This document shows, piece by piece, positions 21,242-33,200 of a stretch of DNA of 64,000 nt. Origin of the DNA: Symsagittifera roscoffensis (lineage: Eukaryota; Xenacoelomorpha; Acoela; Convolutidae); the NCBI RefSeq assembly GCF_963678635.1, contig NC_087065.1, positions 10,687,579-10,751,578 on the forward strand, written 5' to 3'. The notes beneath the pieces were generated by a model. That model had not been told where the DNA came from, did no database searches, and saw only the letters and a list, made by a program, of their open reading frames with translations. Each line of letters opens with the position of its first letter. Within the stretch, counting starts at the first letter, position 1. The position numbers and the translations under genes were made by a program.

Positions 21242-21577
21242 TTTTCTAGTCTTGTGGACGGTTCTGTTGCTATGAATGCCCATATTTGGTCTTTTCTCCT
21301 CTCTTTGGCGTACTGATGCTTGTGAATTTTCTTCACCATTCTGTCTACTCCTTCGTTCTCTCCAATCACTATTAGATCATATTTCGATAAGGTTTTGACT
21401 TGCTGTTTGATCTGGGAGAAATCGCAGTCGAAGTTGAGCCGACATTTTTTTCTGGCGTTGCCAGAAAATAAACGTCCATGAAATGAGTTTTTGGGAAATA
21501 CTAAAACGTTTTTTGGCCGAGGACTGTAATCTTCTAGTGAAGAGCTGAAACAATCAACAAAGCTGTCACTCGTTTTG
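21242..21577 (-). CDS. possible alpha-1,3-fucosyltransferase (GT10) exon
   Basis: On the minus strand an uninterrupted 112-residue frame runs from an acceptor-like TTAATTAG (exon start about 21577) to a GTAAAT donor (exon end 21242). It reads PKNSFHGRLFSGNARKKC, then CDFSQIKQQV, SKYDLIVIGENE and RKDQIWAFIATEPSTR. A hydrophobic strand (DLIVIG) followed by a Trp/aromatic strand ending in an ExPS/T-type tetrapeptide resembles the N-terminal half of Golgi GT10 fucosyltransferases, which add fucose to glycans. The catalytic C-terminal half is not found to the left, where the 16-kb element begins 380 bp away. A further minus-strand frame at 21630-21830 might be an upstream exon. The family call rests on pattern memory only. 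Confidence 0.35.
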
Positions 21578-21839
21578 CTAATTAAGACTTATTCTGGCTT
21601 GCGTTGGTTTTCAAATAACCGAAACTTTTCTAAACCACCTTGCTTTGCACTGAAGTTTTTATACAACCAGGCGGAAGTTTTGGTGGTTTCATTAGGTTTT
21701 TAAAACTTTTTTCTTGGGTTTTGTGAACAACAGATGAAACATAAACAGTTTGCTTCAGAATTTTCTGGTATTTGAACAGATACACTCTGGCCTTAACACA
21801 TGATTTTTGGGTAGCGGAAAAGAGCAGCAACTCTCTGCA

Positions 21840-23463
21840 TTTCTGTCTGTTAAAATATCAAAAATCAAATAACAAAAATATCTGAAACAAGTACCGTTGG
21901 CGAAAAATTGTTGTTTAAACCCTGCTTAAAACAATTGTTTTGATTCAGGTGTACTTTTTAACTTTTCTCTGTTTCAATTGGGTGGAACTAGTTTTCATTA
22001 CAGCTACTTAAAGCGAATTGAAATTTTTGAGGGATCATTCAGAATACTTGATGGTGTAGACCTCAACATCGTCGCAAGAAAAAACACTTGAAAAAAAACT
22101 TTTTTTAGACTTTTTGTTTGAGACGTTTTGACCGTTTCAAATATTAGAAAAAATTGCCAACCCTGGATGGAAAAGGCTGTTTACATTTCATCTTTTGTAT
22201 TGACGAGCCCAGATCTGTCATAATAAAGCTCATTTGGCCATGAGATGTGATCCGCAAAAAAATTATTTCTTGTCAAGAAAATTGTATCAGAATTTTTAAT
22301 TAAGTGTACGGCCTGATACAAAGCTCATTGCAGAGCCGACTTTGCAAATCAAATGTTTCGTGCAAATTTATGTTTGCTAGCAAGCTTCAGTGAAACTCAG
22401 CTACGTCGACACATTTTTTCTTGTTTACTCTTCAAGTAAAAAATTCCATTACGAAAGCAATCTGTGCATTTTGTGAATTGCAGGAGAATTTCGCAAGAGG
22501 CCGAGAACAGTATTGTTGCAGAAACATTAACAATGTTCACTTTCTTTGATCTTCTTAACTGTTTTGGATTCCATAGAAGAATAGCTAAAACCTTGTATTG
22601 CTCAAAATCGCCCCAACAACAGAGGCAATTTTGCGGAATCCGAAGTAAATAGTGGAATCTATAAACAAATAATAAAATATTCGTTTAGTAAACCTGAGCT
22701 GTCGTGGAAATTTGGAGCATGTTTAAAGATTTGTCTCGGGAATCCAGGAACATACACACAAAATTGTGCGCCTTTCTAGTGCACAGTTTGGACTCGCAAT
22801 GTCTTACAAATTTTTTTAACCTTAGTTGCAAAAAAAATTGGGGTTTTGTATATATGCTAAATTTTTTTCAGATCACCAGAAAATTTTCCGTCAATTCATT
22901 TGTCACACTCTGCTGATTTTTTTTATCGCAACGTTTTCTCTTTCTAAGTGTTATCGAGCGAGTAGCTAACATATATTTGCGGCTTGTTTTTATCCATTTT
23001 TTCAGGATGACGTGACAAAACATGAGAGATTTTTTTTATTTAAAAAAGGGGTTTAAGTTTTAAGATCTTTATAGAATAAAATGTCAACCAAAAGAAACTT
23101 TTCTTGAAATTAAAAGAGTTTTAACGCGAAGTTGTTTGCGAAAGTTAAAAAACTTAAATTATTTATTTTTTGATAATTGAACAAACTTCTGTTGGCTATG
23201 TTTCCTGAGATATATGATGTTTTTCCGAAGTCCAGCTTGACCTCTGTGTTTTACACAAAATAGCTAGAAAAATAACTAGAAACCAAAAATGTAGTTTTTG
23301 AATGTTTTTATAATGATTTGAAGATTTTCAATGAAGATGATTTCAAATATGCTTGCGAGAGCGAATGTCTCTTACCAGGAATTAGATCGTTATTTTCCCT
23401 TTTAACAACTTCTATTGGGAACCTTACTCAATTTTCTCACTTGCCTTATTCTTTACCTTTTTC
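21840..23463. other. non-coding stretch, nothing recognised
   Basis: AT-rich DNA with scattered short frames that lack protein-like composition. No repeat or RNA gene was recognised. Confidence 0.4.
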
Positions 23464-23536
23464 AGGTTCATTTCATCTTGGCTAATGTGGTTAACTTTGC
23501 AACCTAAGGTCTGGGGTTTGAGTCCCGGGCGGACCT
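23464..23536 (+). other. tRNA-like Pol III unit
   Basis: CAGGTTC at 23464 can pair over seven bases (one G-U) with GGACCTG at 23530-23536. Between them lie a box A-like TTGGCTAATGTGG, a possible five-pair anticodon stem (ACTTT/AAGGT) and a box B-like GGTTTGAGTCC with a T-arm stem CTGGG/CCCGG. The total of 73 nt is tRNA size and a T run follows. The D arm is too long and position 33 is not U, so this is a tRNA pseudogene or SINE head and not a working tRNA. Confidence 0.35.
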
Positions 23537-24243
23537 GCTTTTTCCAGTAAATTGAAATTGTTTTCTGGTAAAAATAGATTTAACAGACTTTCGTTAGTCT
23601 GCTCGAATATTTCTTTAGCTGCACTTTTTTTTTCTCATGTTTTTATGTTTGTGTAGTATCGCAAGTGATGCCAAGTTCCGCTTGACCTCTGCGTTAAATA
23701 TGCCACCTGAATGAAAATAAAAACAAAAATCAGTAGACTCCTGGAGCTACAATTTGGGCAGCGGATACACGGTACGGTAAATTAGAACGCGAAGCTTATC
23801 ACATAGAAGACCGGTCTGTTTTTTTTCGGATTGTTGATTCATGCAAAAACTTTTTTTCCGGAGTGTTGATTTCTGCAAAAAAAAATGCCTACTGTTTCAT
23901 TCAATAGAAAAGGATTTCATTTTTTTTTTTTGATAGAAGTTTTTACTTTGTTAACTACATTTATAACAAATCAACAGAAAATTTTTTTTGTTTTTATTTT
24001 TTTCTATGGACTTTGCAAGCAAAAATGGTTAAAACTAGATCTTTCAGTAGGGATACATGTACAGTTTTCTGTCATTTGAATCATTTTGTTTTGGAGATGA
24101 ATAACCTATAGTTACCATTAGAGTACGGATACGGAAGTATTTTCATGATTTAAATTAAAACCTTATTTCGCTGTTGGTTAGCACGCGTTATCAAATCAAA
24201 AAACAGATTTGATTTTTATTGAAAAGCTTTTTTTGCACACTTG

Positions 24244-24311
24244 GCCTAGAAATAAAGACTGCGCCGGTTCGGTAAAGGTCGTCGGTTCGAGTCCGATAAG
24301 AACCTGTTTTT
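24244..24311 (+). other. second tRNA-like unit with Pol III terminator
   Basis: A perfect box B (GGTTCGAGTCC) sits in a five-pair T-arm, GTCGG/CCGAT, and is followed by AGAACCTG and a run of eight T. The 5' half is not tRNA-like, although GGTTAGCACGCG at 24176 could be a displaced box A. It shares the ACCTG-plus-T-run ending with the unit at 23464. This may be a tRNA-derived SINE end. Confidence 0.3.
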
Positions 24312-24589
24312 TTTCAAAAACAATTTATAGCCAATTTTTTGTGATTATATTTTGTCAGCTTATTTGACACATCACACTAGACTCATTGTACTGTTGGAAC
24401 ATCATATAATTATGTTACGGAATAGTAGTGGCAAGTGTTTTGTAATTGTTAAATTTAGTTGCGCTGACTTCTTATATTTTCCTCTTAAATTGTTTTTTTT
24501 TGCTTGAAAATTTTTCGGTCTGAATAGTTTTGACTGATTTTACCTTTTTGAAATTAAACATGAATCTTTTGATGTTTTACGCTACTCAC

Positions 24590-24944
24590 CTAGTTTTGGT
24601 TGACATGTAATCCTCAAATTGAGCATCGATGGAGACAAAGTTTTGAGTTTTATCATTTTCGACTTTTTCATAGTTTTTTTTGCTAGCTTCTAAAGCTATG
24701 TTTGTGTGATATGGCAAATGGTGCAAAGCTCCGCTTTGCTTCTGTGTCATTCTACGTTTACGTTGAGAATTATTTCTTCGAGTTACTTTACCGCTCAAAA
24801 TAATTCCTTCACCCCTTCAAGAGTGTTAGAAAATAGAATTTACTTACTTTTGGGTTTCGGCTCCACCAATGAAGTCCCGTATACTGTAGATATCTATAAA
24901 AACATCAGTTGACAATTCAGTACTTACTGAGAATCTGTTTCTGT
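24590..24944 (-). CDS. three small exons with tiny introns, unknown basic protein
   Basis: On the minus strand I see exon 24928-24944 (17 bp, reads TETDS), intron of 44 bp (GTAAGT...CTACAG), exon 24848-24883 (36 bp, IRDFIGGAETQ), intron of 33 bp (GTAAGT...TTGAAG), and exon 24590-24814 (225 bp), followed by a consensus donor GTGAGT. Codon phase is kept across both joins. The long exon is basic (KVTRRNNSQRKRRMTQ), then acidic-mixed (ENDKTQNFVSIDAQFEDYMS). Three strong donors with a consistent phase argue against chance, but no family is recognised and neither the start nor the end of the gene is seen. Confidence 0.35.
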
Positions 24945-24997
24945 CTAAAATGTACAATAAAAAATGTAGTTTGAGCTAAGTCACAAACTAATATATA

Positions 24998-25862
24998 CAC
25001 TAGAGGACGAAATTATGCGCTAATTTAGGCTTTTACTTTTAAACTTTAAGGACCATTTTGGACAATGTTTACTTTGAGGGCTACCAAAACTACCCTCTAC
25101 GGAAGTCTCAATTTTTCTTTGAAGCACTTCCCAGTTTTTTTCCGGGTCTGAAAATTCCACTCCAAGCTAACACAAGAGACACCAATTGGATTCAGCTCGT
25201 GGTGATTATGACTTCACACCCTTGTAGTCTGGAAGGCGAAAATGAAGCTACGGGCTTTATAATGCTTACCCTGAAAGAAATTTATCAACAGTGCTGCCCA
25301 CTCAAATCAGTCAAGATGAGCAATAAAGATCCAATTTATATGAATCCAGTGGTGAAGCACATCCCGCTGAAAAAATCCAAGTATCAACAACGAGGGCAAT
25401 TAAAACAAGCTGAAGAAACGACGAAAGATTGAGCGCCTTCTCGGCGAAAATGTCTGATCAAACAAGAATACAAAAGGTTCTGTCAAAAGCTGGAAAGAGA
25501 TCAAAACCCTCACGAGTAAGAAAAAGACAACGACATCATCGATACCTTTCGGCGAGACTGAAATCAATGACAGTTTTTAATCCATCTTGTCTATACAGAG
25601 TTCCTATCGATTAGAAGACACTTCGTAGCAACAGAAAACGAAAACTCATTAGTAAAGTCAACCAACTGTGGTGGTCCCCCAGTGTGAGCTATCTTTGCTT
25701 TATCGGTTGTATTTTACTGATAATATTAAGACATCTTTCTTTCTTTGCTGCCGGTTGCTGCAAAAATTTTGTTAAAACTCAAAGTAAATATTGTCCAAAA
25801 TGGTCCTTAAAGTTAGGCTTCAAAGTAAATGCTTGAGTTTGCGTTTAATTTTGTCCACTATG
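24998..25862. mobile_element. TIR element (865 bp) carrying a LINE fragment
   Basis: The left end, CACTAGAGGACGAAATTATG (24998 on), is matched in inverted form by the right end (complement of ...25862: CATAGTGGACAAAATTAAAC). The match continues through ACTTTTA-type words to a nearly perfect inner block, CTTTAAGGACCATTTTGGAC, then AATRTTTACTTTGAG, about 80 bp per side. A TA dinucleotide flanks both ends. TA target and this style of terminus fit a Tc1/mariner-type non-autonomous element. The interior is LINE-derived coding sequence, not transposase. Confidence 0.6.
25058..25600 (+). pseudogene. non-LTR retrotransposon (LINE) endonuclease-RT linker fragment
   Basis: The frame at 25058-25432 includes IYQQCCPLKSVKMSNKDPIY followed by MNPVVKHIPLKKSKYQQRG. 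This is the conserved linker of many LINE ORF2 proteins between endonuclease and reverse transcriptase (CFPLK..RMS..DP.W.TP.IK). After frameshifts near 25430, the reading SVKSWKEIKTLTSKKK and FGETEINDSF continues the same linker up to about 25580. The RT domain itself is absent. Frameshifts make it non-functional. It lies wholly inside the TIR element. Confidence 0.6.
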
Positions 25863-28800
25863 TAAAAATGGGGTCGCAAAATTAACAGTTTTTGATTTGA
25901 TTTGACATAAAATACAGCCGAAATATAATTTCTGAACAAACCTTTTGAATAGAATAATCGCATAAACAAAAGAGCAATTAAAGTAGCGCAAAGCTGTTTG
26001 AAACGTTTCTTGCATCCAAAAAACACCATGTTCCAAATTAATGTATACAATAAACAGTAATTGATTCGAAAGAAGAAAACTACCAGGCCATTTAATTAAT
26101 AGATTCAAATGTAAAGTAATACTTTAAGCAAAGCTAATTAAATTGCCATAAATCTCATGCTTGATAGTTTTTGAATAATCGACCAGATTGTTTGATAAAA
26201 TTTGGTGGTTGAACAAAAGTTCTGAAGATCATCAAACGCTTTTATCGAAACACATTGTAATATAGTTAGTTTTTTTGTGTCTGTATGGCATCGTAGGCAC
26301 GATTTAAACAATAAAATCAGAGCTAATTAAATGAGAGTCGCTTTCAAAACGTCGTTGAATGATGCGTTTTTTGACTTGATAACATTTACAGTTTAAGTTT
26401 TAATTACTGTTTGTCTAACCTAGAGCTGGATTATTTTCCTCATCCAGATCGATTCACAGTACAAAAACTTTTTCTCCCCGAATAGCACGAATAATCAACA
26501 CAATTGGTCGAGATAAGGTGTGTTTTGGGGGTGGGTTTTGGGGTGGGGAAGGGGGGATGGCTTACGCCTTCTTCTGCTGAGATCGACCCCAACACCACCC
26601 AAAGTACAATTGGTACTATTGAACGACACCCATTTTAGGTCGAGCGACCCTTCAACTTTTCTAAAGGACTCTTTTGACCAATATATACTAAGTTTGATGG
26701 GGAGCGCACGCCAAAAATTTGATTTTGAGGTGAAATGTTTTCAAACAGTGCCTTAAAACGCCTTTTTTGGTCTGTTTTTTCAAAATTTTGCCTGAGGCGC
26801 AGACAATTTGGTCAAAAAAAAAGTCTTTACAGTGATTTGGGCTAGAGCTCAGAAAAACAACAAATTGCTCGACCTAAAAAAAATTTGCTGGACAGTATTT
26901 TTGCCTGTTTTTTCTAAATATTTCTCTGCGGCGCTAAAAAAAAAGGTTATCAAAATTTTCGGCTAATTATTTTGAATACCCGCCTCTCTCGCGGGAAAGA
27001 ACCCATTTCTGCTCTGAGCCTAGTAATATATCGAAAAAAAAATTCAGTTGTGATCAAATCGACGTGAGATTTTTCCTTACTTTTTTTCACTGTTGAGAAA
27101 ATTGGGTCAAAGTTAATGAGTTTGTGTTTTATTTGTAGCGAATAACAAGAAAACATTGATTTAAGCCATAATTAGTTTTTTTTAAATGAAATATGTTAAC
27201 TGCACCAATATTTGTTTAGCAGTTAACTTGCACTATTATTTGAATGCTCTGGAAAAAAAATGAAAAATAAGAAAAAATTGAGGTAAAAAAATGAAAATTT
27301 TCCTGAAGAATAAAAAAAATTGAAGAGAAAATGAAAGACCACTACGGGCAATATTGTTCTAAAATACTTTTTCTGTGATTGAAAACGAAGCAGAGTCACT
27401 CCGGCAAACTTTTAGTAAGTTGCAACTCGCAAGGAATTTTAACTATGTATATTTTAGAATAGCTGATTTTGACTACCAGAAAATAAAATGTCTTATCAAA
27501 GATATCAAAAAAGTCATAGAAAATGTCCTAATACATTGTAGCATTCACGTCCTTATTGACATCAACAGTTTTCCTTATTAAAAACAAAGGTTATTTAGCA
27601 ATCAGTAGTAGTGCAGTTGCTTGGTGACGTTTCCAAATTCTTATTAGGCTCAAGTTAGTAAATTTTCAAGGGCGACCTTGTCTAATAAGCGTCAATTTGT
27701 ATCATATGTTTGATTTTATTTGCAGATATGTTATATATAAACATTAAATCAAATCCTGGTTCACGAGCAGTATACCTGTTTTTTCAAATATAAGCCCAAC
27801 AAAATGAGATTCAACAGAATTTCTCGAATCTGGTAAAAACCTGAAAATTCTGACTGCCTTTATCACCAAACACAAGGTTTTAGGTTAAGCAAAACTTTTT
27901 AAATGTTAGAAAAATGGGAGCACATTAGATACAATGTGAATTTTTTTTCGAATGGTTTTTCGATATTTTTTTGCTTTCTGAGTCATTTTTCAAAAATTTT
28001 TGCTTATTTTACTTTGACTGTCAAATTTTCCTAAGTTCCAGTTTTTTTGTTCAATTTTTCGCTATCCTTTTATCACACCCTGCAAAAAACAACGACACAA
28101 ATTTGAAAAAAATTTTGTGTGTTTTTTAGAATCTGGTCAGAACATTATGTGCAACAATATGAGAACATTGTTTTTTTTTAATGAAAATGTGTGAACTTTG
28201 AGTACTGTTTTGGTCAATTTTAAACCAACTTTATATGTTTTACAATTGTAGGCTCTATCTATCTTTTTGTAATTAGGCTACAAAAAGCAAATCCATGCTA
28301 TGAAAAAATATTTAAGCCGTACTGCTAGCCTGCGGGTCATTCATTTTATTGTTTTGATTAAAGCATGCGTATTTGACCTAAAAGCTGCTTTGCCATGTTT
28401 TGTTCCCATCTTTCTTTTTCATCATCAATTTTTGAAATTCAAATCCCGGCACTGTAGAGCTTTTTTGACACTCCACAGACAGCACTTTCTAATTATATAC
28501 TCGAATTAAGGCCTTTCTATTTTCTGATACTATTCTGAATTTTAGTCTTGAATTTTTGTTTTGAGGCTGATGCCCGTCTTGAATAAAAAAAATCAATATT
28601 CAGTGGTTACTGATGTAAAATACTGATGTTACTGTCCTTAAAGCATCCAATGTGTTCCAGAGGCGTTAGGGAGACTCTAGCCAGATGCCACAATTAGTAT
28701 AGTCAAACACTGTATAAAACAGGATTAAAAAAGGAAAAACTAGTTACGAGGGCCTACGACTAGCAAATGTTCGGGGCAAAATTAGTTATGCAGAGCAAAT

Positions 28801-28914
28801 CTTGGTCACAAAAAAAATTTCAGCTAATACTTTCAGGGTTTTATCGATAGTACAATTTTGGATATTCATCAGAAGCCTATTATTTATAGATATTCTGGAT
28901 GGTTGGGCGACAAT
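25863..28914. other. AT-rich intergenic stretch with an old repeat
   Basis: No gene is recognised. Around 26725-26830 the words AAACGCCTTTTTTGGTCTG and GTGCCTTAAAACG match, in inverted orientation, the interior of the MITE at 38486-38950, so a relative of that element is here (ends unclear, perhaps 26560-27000). A G-rich patch at 26521-26562 is low-complexity. Long A and T runs elsewhere carry no signal. Confidence 0.4.
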
Positions 28915-29022
28915 TTGTAACAAGCGACGATTCTTAACAGGCGACAATTCGTAATTTTTTAAAAGGCGACTGACTATTCGTAACAAGCGACGATTCGAAA
29001 CAAGCGGAAATTCGTATCAATG
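28915..29022 (+). repeat. GCGACGATTCGTAACA word array
   Basis: Five to six degenerate copies of AAGCGACGATTCGTAACA-like words occur in 108 bp (for example GGGCGACAATTTGTAACAAG, CAGGCGACAATTCGTAA, CAAGCGACGATTCGAAACAA). A related set occurs at 33120-33237. Confidence 0.55.
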
Positions 29023-29164
29023 TTTTGTTTGATGATTAACAATTAAAAGAAATAATCGAAATTTTAATTAACATAAAAGGAATTAAACAAATCAAAAATC
29101 AAAGTTAAATGCTACTCCCTGTAGTATATTACTGATTCAATTGTTCTGATAGTTTCTCAATGTC

Positions 29165-29868
29165 TCAGACAATCTTAACTGCGTTTTTTCCTATTTCGCC
29201 ATCGATGCCTTCTCCCCTTTTGCTTTTGATCTCGCGCGCACTCCAACTGATTTCAGCGATCTGGGGGAAGGAAACTGATTGGCGTTTTGTGCGAGACATT
29301 GGACCAATCCATATCTTTTCAAAATTTTCCACATATGGAATGACTACAGAATTTTTGCCCAATTGATCGTTCAGGCGTTTGAAACCCAGCTCCAGATCAC
29401 ATTGGAGGATAAGAAAAAGCATCTTTTGATAATGACACGTGGGAAAACTGAATGAAAGGCATTGATCGACGCTTTTTCGAAATCCAGCAGAATTTTTGCG
29501 GGGTCCAGGCGGGGGTTTAACTGTTTCAGTTCTTCAAAAGCTTGCAGATTTTATTATTCCGTTTTTTGTGTCAAAAGAAAGTATACCATTGGAACTGTTT
29601 GTTCGTTTACTATAGCGTGTGTGGTGAATACTTGATAGAAGAGTGTGGGGCAAGATTTAAGAGTTCCATCAGCATGCCAAGTTGTGTTGCTCTCCACAAC
29701 ATCTAATTTTTCTTCCGTAGAGATAATCAGCATGCAGTCAGCATCATCAGTCCCAGAGTCATAGACTAGAAAATTATCCCCCCTAATGGAGAGGGTCAGC
29801 TGAATCGGTATCGCAATGTCTTTTAGAGTAGCTGGCGCTGATTCGATAAATTTTTGTCGCTGAACCGT
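29165..29868 (-). pseudogene. MULE-type transposase remnant
   Basis: The minus-strand frame 29868-29557 reads DNFLVYDSGTDDAD, then TWHADGTLKSCPTLFYQVFT and VPMVYFLLTQKTE, the core of the MULE transposase domain (W.DGTFK..P.LFYQ and P.VY.LL). An in-frame TAA-TAA interrupts at 29551-29556. The same frame then continues FEELKQLNPRLDPAKIL and LDFEKASINAFHSVFP, the next conserved block with a DFE residue set. A frameshifted tail (29422-29165) includes FEKIWIGPMSRTKR. Mutator-like transposases cut and paste DNA with long TIRs; no TIRs were located here. This copy is dead. Confidence 0.65.
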
Positions 29869-30212
29869 TCAGGCTATCGATTTAATTTTCGGCAAATTTG
29901 CCACCGTCTCCGTTGTGGCTTCCCAAGTAAACTCTGCATAAATAGCTCTAGGTGGTTCCAAAGTGGCTTCGGTTTTCTCTTTGATAGCACGTTTGACTTA
30001 AAAAAACGGTTTTTAGCATTTGGGGTAAACTTCGGACTTTTCCCCCCAGAAAAATATCGGCGTGCTTAGAAAAATGAGGTTTGCTTCACCGTAATTTTGT
30101 TTTGGTTGAAAAAAAACTCCCTAGTCCCCACAGAAACGCACGCCTTCTGTTCGCCATGTTTTAGATCTCGATCGTGAGCACCGGTCGAACCCGTTCGATT
30201 CTCTCTGCCCAG

Positions 30213-33200
30213 AATACAATGGCAGGCTTCTACAATCTGAGGAGGGAGAAGGAGGACTTTGAGAAGTGCAGTGGGATGGACGTGCATCCCGATTGCGAGG
30301 TGTTCCCGGTTGAGAAGACGGCCGAACTCACGTACAGGGAGAAATGGTATGTGTACTGAGCTTTAACATTGGGTTATAAATTCGGATTGAGTTAACATCC
30401 CCCCATCCTAAATAGATCAAATTAAGGTCTATCCCAACCCCCTTTTAAATTTCTCGTTAAACTTGCTTAGCTGCATGTTGAAGTTGGAAAATCAGTCGAT
30501 TGATTTTGAGATCCAAAATGCAGCTATGCAGAAATTCCTCCTTCGGCGTAAGTTGGCATCAAACACCCTAAACTACTTGAATTGGGCGGGTATTAACTAT
30601 ATAGGTCTCCAAAATCCATTTGGAATCCACTCATTAATTCAATGTGTCATTCAAATTTAACACATCCTGGATTGACGTTCATACAAGAAAAACGCTTATC
30701 ATAGAATTTCATATATGAAGTCTATGGAAAAAATGCTTGTCATGCAATTTTGACAGAAGAAAATTGTATGACAAGCATTTTTCAATCAAAAGTTATTTTC
30801 AAAAATTAGCTTTCTTTGGTTTAAAACTCAAACAAAACAAATTGATGGCAGTTTCGGTTACATACGAGACTTAAAACTTTGGGATCAAAAACATTTTTTG
30901 AACAAAAAAATGCTTATCATACAATTTCATATACGAAATTTGCAGGATTTGCGTTTTTCCATAGGAAAATTAATACAATTTTGAGGTATACATTTTTTTT
31001 ATCCTTCAATTGATTGCAAACTTGTTCTTGTGCTTCCAAATCAATTTTACGGAAAAAATTTGCTAACAAATTTTGACATTTTGCATCTACAACGTATTCG
31101 AGTTGAGTTTTACCCCAAAAATCCAAAAATGACAAGCAAGTGCTTTTTGGAAACACAATTAATTTTTCTGCTGTGTATGCTAAGAGAAACATATATTTGT
31201 AAAAAAAGTTTTCTAGCCATATTCAAAAAGTTACCTTTCTGCTATTTAATTTTGTGTGAAAATTTTAACATTAACTTACATGGCTAATATCACCGAATGG
31301 AGTTTATCTGCGTGTTTACTGCCAGTTACACTCTGGTTTTCCTCATGACTGATAATTCTTGGCAAGTGTTTCGGGCGAGACACAAAATTTGAAAACATTT
31401 TTTAAAAAAATTTCAGAAAAATTACTTGTCATACACTTGAATAGTATAGAAACATTACTTGTCATACAGTTTCATAGTACAAAAATTGTTTTTGCTTTCG
31501 TTTTTCATAAAGTTTTTGTGATAAAAAATTTGGTAATAAGCTTGCTACATTTTTTTCAGTCCATGAATTTGTAGGATAGGCAGTTTTTGACAACCCGGGT
31601 TATTGGCGGCTTTTAACCAACACACGCGACTTAGTCATGGTCAGGTTTGGCATGAATATGCAGTGCATAATCCCGCATAAATACCGCATATTAAACCACA
31701 AGTTCGAAATCACAGATTCCCGAGAATTTCCGCATAATTGAAGCATTTTGAGCTAGCTAAAAACTATTTGAGAGAACAAATTTCCAAAATAATTTTTAGA
31801 GATATTTTCTACTAAGATCAAAAAGTTGTTTTTTGCGCTATTTTTGCGAAAGTACCAAATAATGTTCGAAATTTAAAAAAAATGGGTTCAATTGTGTTGG
31901 GAGGGCCGTCGAAATCCGGTGTCAGATTAAATCGGCTGCAAATTTTGGCGTAATTGAATGATTAATTGCTAAAAAGAACTAAGCATTTTGTTGGAATTTG
32001 AAGATAATTTGAAAAAAAAACAAAGTGTATGTCAAGTCAAATTAATATTAATAAATAAGTTCATATTTTCAAGCAGAGTGGTTATATATGCGGTTACACT
32101 ACCGCCTAACTTTGCACAGGTACAACTGCTCTCGGCTATCTGAATTGAATCGCAAGACCATCGGACCCCTCAGGACTATCGCACTACAAGGTACTTGAAA
32201 TTTACTTTAATTGTTCTATAGTTTCCATTTTAATTTCTTTTTTATTTCTCATGTTATCATATAATTTTTTCTAAAAATACTTTGATTGCTAAAACTTTTG
32301 ATTTATTTCTTCTTTTTTGTTCTTAAGCTTTATTTTCATCATTTTTAACCTAATTTATCTCCGTTTTTAGAACCGTGAATTTGTAATCGATGAAATATGT
32401 CATTCAATAACTTTATAAAAAATTCTTGCTTAGCTAATTTTCAGTTTTTTTCGGCAAAATTTATAACATATTTTGAAAAGTTGTTTCAAATAACGTTCTA
32501 AGCGATGCAAAAAAACTAACAATCAAAACACGGGTTAACATTTTTTTTATTTTTTAACTTTTTGTAACATTCTGTTTCGTGAAACAAAAAAAACAAATTC
32601 TTGTCAACACGCTGATCTTAAATTAGTCTTTTGATTCTTGAGGCCAAAATTCCCAGCCTCGAAATCCAAGCAGTTAAAAAGTTGGGTCTGGTTTAAAGAC
32701 TAGAATCCAACTGCGGTACTACAAAAATAATTCAATTATCCAAATGTTGTCACCGATTACGATTTTTGTCCTGCTTTTTAACACTAGGTCACCAGGAATT
32801 CTTTGAAAAGATGACGAAGGTGACGGGGTTCCAGCTGACCAACTTCAATGAGTTGAGAGACGTGCACGAGGCACTGGATGCCATGAAGGCGTATGGACTG
32901 CCCCTCCCCCACTGGGCCACGAAGGACATAGTGAACCAACTCAAGGCTCTTTACACGTAAGCAGAAAAAATTGCGCGAAGTTTTTTAAATGGCTGGCGCG
33001 GTGGATTGTTTTTGCTCGTTGGCACGTCTTTATTCTTTTTAAATGTCAAAGAATGTGGCTTAGTTTTGATAATTGACAATTTTTGCTTAAGCACTTCTTC
33101 TAAGGAATTACAATATACGCCAGGTGGTTGGGCAACAATTCGTAACAGACGGCTGTTAAGAGTACATGTAGTCGTCTGTTACGAATTCTCACTTTTTATG

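Noticed and set aside
26520-26756. Plus frame beginning with a Gly/Trp-rich segment
   Set aside because: Generated by a G-rich low-complexity patch. No family resemblance and no splice context.
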